Below are positions 39,680 through 40,849 of a stretch of 40,849 nt of DNA, in pieces; within the stretch, counting starts at the first letter, position 1; every line of letters begins with the position of its first letter. The stretch lies in contig JAVBLE010000040.1 of assembly GCA_031553685.1 (NCBI GenBank), positions 1 through 40,849 on the forward strand. The letters run 5' to 3'. The position numbers and the translations under genes are program-made. Source of the DNA: JAFGVL01 sp031553685. Lineage in GTDB: Bacteria > Bacteroidota > Bacteroidia > Bacteroidales > Paludibacteraceae. The notes beneath the pieces are model-generated. The model searched no databases, was not told where the DNA came from, and worked only from the letters and a program-made list of their open reading frames with translations.

Positions 39680-39940
39680 TACATAACCGACAACGGTCGG
39701 TCCCAATTTTGTTAAAAAATTAAAAGCGTTCGCTTTTATTCTTGAATTCGAAACTTAGACAATTTCAGTATACAAGAAGAATAAGTAGGCAACGCTCACA
39801 TCGTTTTATACGGCGTGGGCTTTACTTATCAATTGTATACAGGTAGTCTAAGACCTCGAATTCTGATAAGCCACAGTCCACGCTTTTCTATTCAATTAAT
39901 CTGCCAACGGGACTTGAGGCAAACAAAAACTTTTTATAAC
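39680..39940 (+). promoter_or_regulatory. structured 5' leader RNA, copy B
   Basis: Homologue of 11539-11797 on the opposite strand. Hairpin CCGACAACGGTCGG (39687-39700), hairpin AAAAGC-GTTC-GCTTTT (39722-39737), then stems P1 GAATTCGA (39744-39751) with TCGAATTC (39856-39863), P2 CTTAGAC (39754-39760) with GTCTAAG (39846-39852), P3 GTATACAA (39768-39775) with TTGTATAC (39833-39840) and P4 ATAAGTA (39781-39787) with TACTTAT (39823-39829). The apical hairpin and the 3' block (CACGCTTTT, TTGAGGCAAA) are nearly identical to copy A. Relative to A, P1 and P2 each show three paired substitutions. Similarity ends at the start codon region ATGAAAAAGATTTTT. Confidence 0.8.
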
Positions 39941-40711
39941 ATGAAAAAGATTTTTCTTTCGCTGTCAATCCTGTTGGCAGCCGCATTTACAACAGGTGTA
40001 AATGCACAAATGAGTGTAGGAACAAGCGCTGCGCCGAATGCCAATGCAGTGCTCGATTTGGTGAGTGGTGGAAACAAAGGGTTGTTGCTACCTCGGGTGG
40101 CATTGACTTCTACAACAAGCGCTGCGCCTTTGAGTGCACATGTAGCCGGTATGCATGTGTACAACACGGCTACAGCCGGAACTTATCCGAATAATGTTAC
40201 TCCGGGGGAGTATTACAATGATGGAAGTAAATGGATACAAGTAAGCAATGCATCAGATATGGCCGTCATTCCTTCAACAGTAGTAGTTGGCAACAATATC
40301 CCATCTACAGGTGGCTGGACTTACACAGGGAATAGCGTTACTCTACCTCCCGGTAAATGGCAAGTGAATGTTACTATGCTGTTAAGTACAACAACAGATG
40401 GTACAAGTAGCAGATTTACCGGATCTGATGAATATTGGTGGCTCTTAACTTCTTTTGCCGATACATCCACAGGAACTTTGCTTCCAACCTCAAGCCGTAT
40501 TGGTGCAACTTATATAAGTGCAAATATGCCTTCAAATGCGATATACAACCAGTTGTCAGGCTCGTTAATCTTGAATAATACAACCACAAGCAACAAAACA
40601 TTTTATTACATAGCAAAAGTTAATAACACACGAAATGCTCCTGCCGGTGCCAGCATTTTCAAAATGGGGAATGGGGATGAGAGTAGTATTTCGTACCAAA
40701 GGGTTTACTAA
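39941..40711 (+). CDS. secreted protein of the 'KGLLLPRV' surface-protein type
   Basis: 256 aa from ATG at 39941. The open frame continues 42 codons upstream through the leader RNA, but that part is rejected because it would bury the signal peptide MKKIFLSLSILLAAAFTTGVNAQ. The mature N terminus has the pattern NANAVLDL...GNKGLLLPRVALT ... AGMHVYNTAT ... GEYYNDGSKWIQV, a segment found at the start of many Bacteroidota surface or adhesin-like proteins. The rest is Ser/Thr/Asn-rich and beta-strand-like, without a C-terminal sorting domain that I can recognise. Its leader is shared with the secreted protein at 9514-11538. Function unknown. Confidence 0.75.
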   Translation: MKKIFLSLSILLAAAFTTGVNAQMSVGTSAAPNANAVLDLVSGGNKGLLLPRVALTSTTSAAPLSAHVAGMHVYNTATAGTYPNNVTPGEYYNDGSKWIQVSNASDMAVIPSTVVVGNNIPSTGGWTYTGNSVTLPPGKWQVNVTMLLSTTTDGTSSRFTGSDEYWWLLTSFADTSTGTLLPTSSRIGATYISANMPSNAIYNQLSGSLILNNTTTSNKTFYYIAKVNNTRNAPAGASIFKMGNGDESSISYQRVY

Positions 40712-40748
40712 ATTCATATACAAATTTTTTAAATCAAATTGCAAAATA

Positions 40749-40849
40749 ATGAATCTAACTAAGAATCCGGAAAGAAGATTTTTCTTTCTATTACATATTA
40801 TACTAAGCCTTATCATAATAGGGCTTAATATCCCTGCCGCAGCACAAGT
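40749..40849 (+). CDS. start of an exported protein (cut by window end)
   Basis: Only 33 codons are inside the window. They encode a basic start, a hydrophobic core and an AAAQ cleavage-like end (MNLTKNPERRFFFLLHIILS then LIIIGLNIPAAAQ), a typical signal peptide. It begins 37 bp after the preceding secreted protein gene, so the two may be co-transcribed. Nothing can be said of its function. Confidence 0.6.
   Translation, partial: MNLTKNPERRFFFLLHIILSLIIIGLNIPAAAQ

Noticed and set aside
39815..39940. N-terminal extension of the secreted protein at 39941
   Set aside because: It would translate the leader RNA and hide a clear signal peptide; the homologous region before 11538 is not open in the equivalent frame.

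Overview
This window is a chromosomal segment of a Bacteroidota bacterium, most likely order Bacteroidales. Three things point there. Promoters follow the Bacteroidota pattern (-33 TTG/TTTG, 18-20 nt, -7 TAnnTTTG). The gene order porG-like / uppS / bamA / skp / skp / murI is characteristic. The short DUF3417-type glucan phosphorylase, the GYS-type glycogen synthase and the PASTA-rluD pair are of Bacteroidota type. I see no tRNA, rRNA, CRISPR array, prophage or intact transposase.

Layout. 1-6.2 kb: a lone MacB-type permease, a repeat-rich gap with a relic gene end, a small hypothetical gene, and a minus-strand run of three exported hydrolases (S41 peptidase, aspartyl protease, alpha/beta hydrolase). 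6.2-12 kb: a 310-bp MITE-like element, a TonB-receptor-like outer-membrane protein, and a secreted Ig-repeat protein that appears cut short at its 3' end. The latter is preceded by a long structured leader. 12-18.3 kb: rpmH (51 aa), repeats, an apparent PASTA-rluD-thioredoxin operon, a 60-aa ArfA-like gene with a terminator inside its reading frame, then mutL and a lipoprotein on the other strand. 18.3-21.1 kb: a HigB/HigA toxin-antitoxin pair, mannose-1-phosphate guanylyltransferase and a 2-Cys peroxiredoxin. 21.3-27.5 kb: the envelope-biogenesis block porG-like, uppS, bamA, skp, skp, murI. 27.5-31.3 kb: a degenerate 21-bp tandem repeat, glucan phosphorylase and folK. 31.3-34 kb: repeats, then a GNAT/FeeM-like acyltransferase with an overlapping ThiF-like gene, divergent from a PAS-LuxR regulator. 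34-39.3 kb: glycogen synthase, class II aldolase, an AlkZ-like glycosylase ending in a MITE, and ilvE. 39.3-40.85 kb: repeats, the second copy of the structured leader, a secreted protein and the start of another exported protein.

The two most unusual signals are these. (1) Two copies of a ~255-nt promoter-plus-leader lie about 28 kb apart in opposite orientations in front of unrelated secreted-protein genes. Their stems are kept by compensatory base changes, so this looks like an undescribed cis-regulatory RNA family. (2) A 60-codon gene at 15442-15624 carries an ArfA-like K.K..Y.RK segment followed at once by a terminator hairpin whose T-tract ends before the stop codon. That is the arrangement by which proteobacterial arfA makes non-stop mRNA. 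A third candidate is the acyltransferase / ThiF / LuxR cluster, which could be a small signalling or N-acyl-amide system.

All calls come from reading the sequence. No database search or folding program was run.
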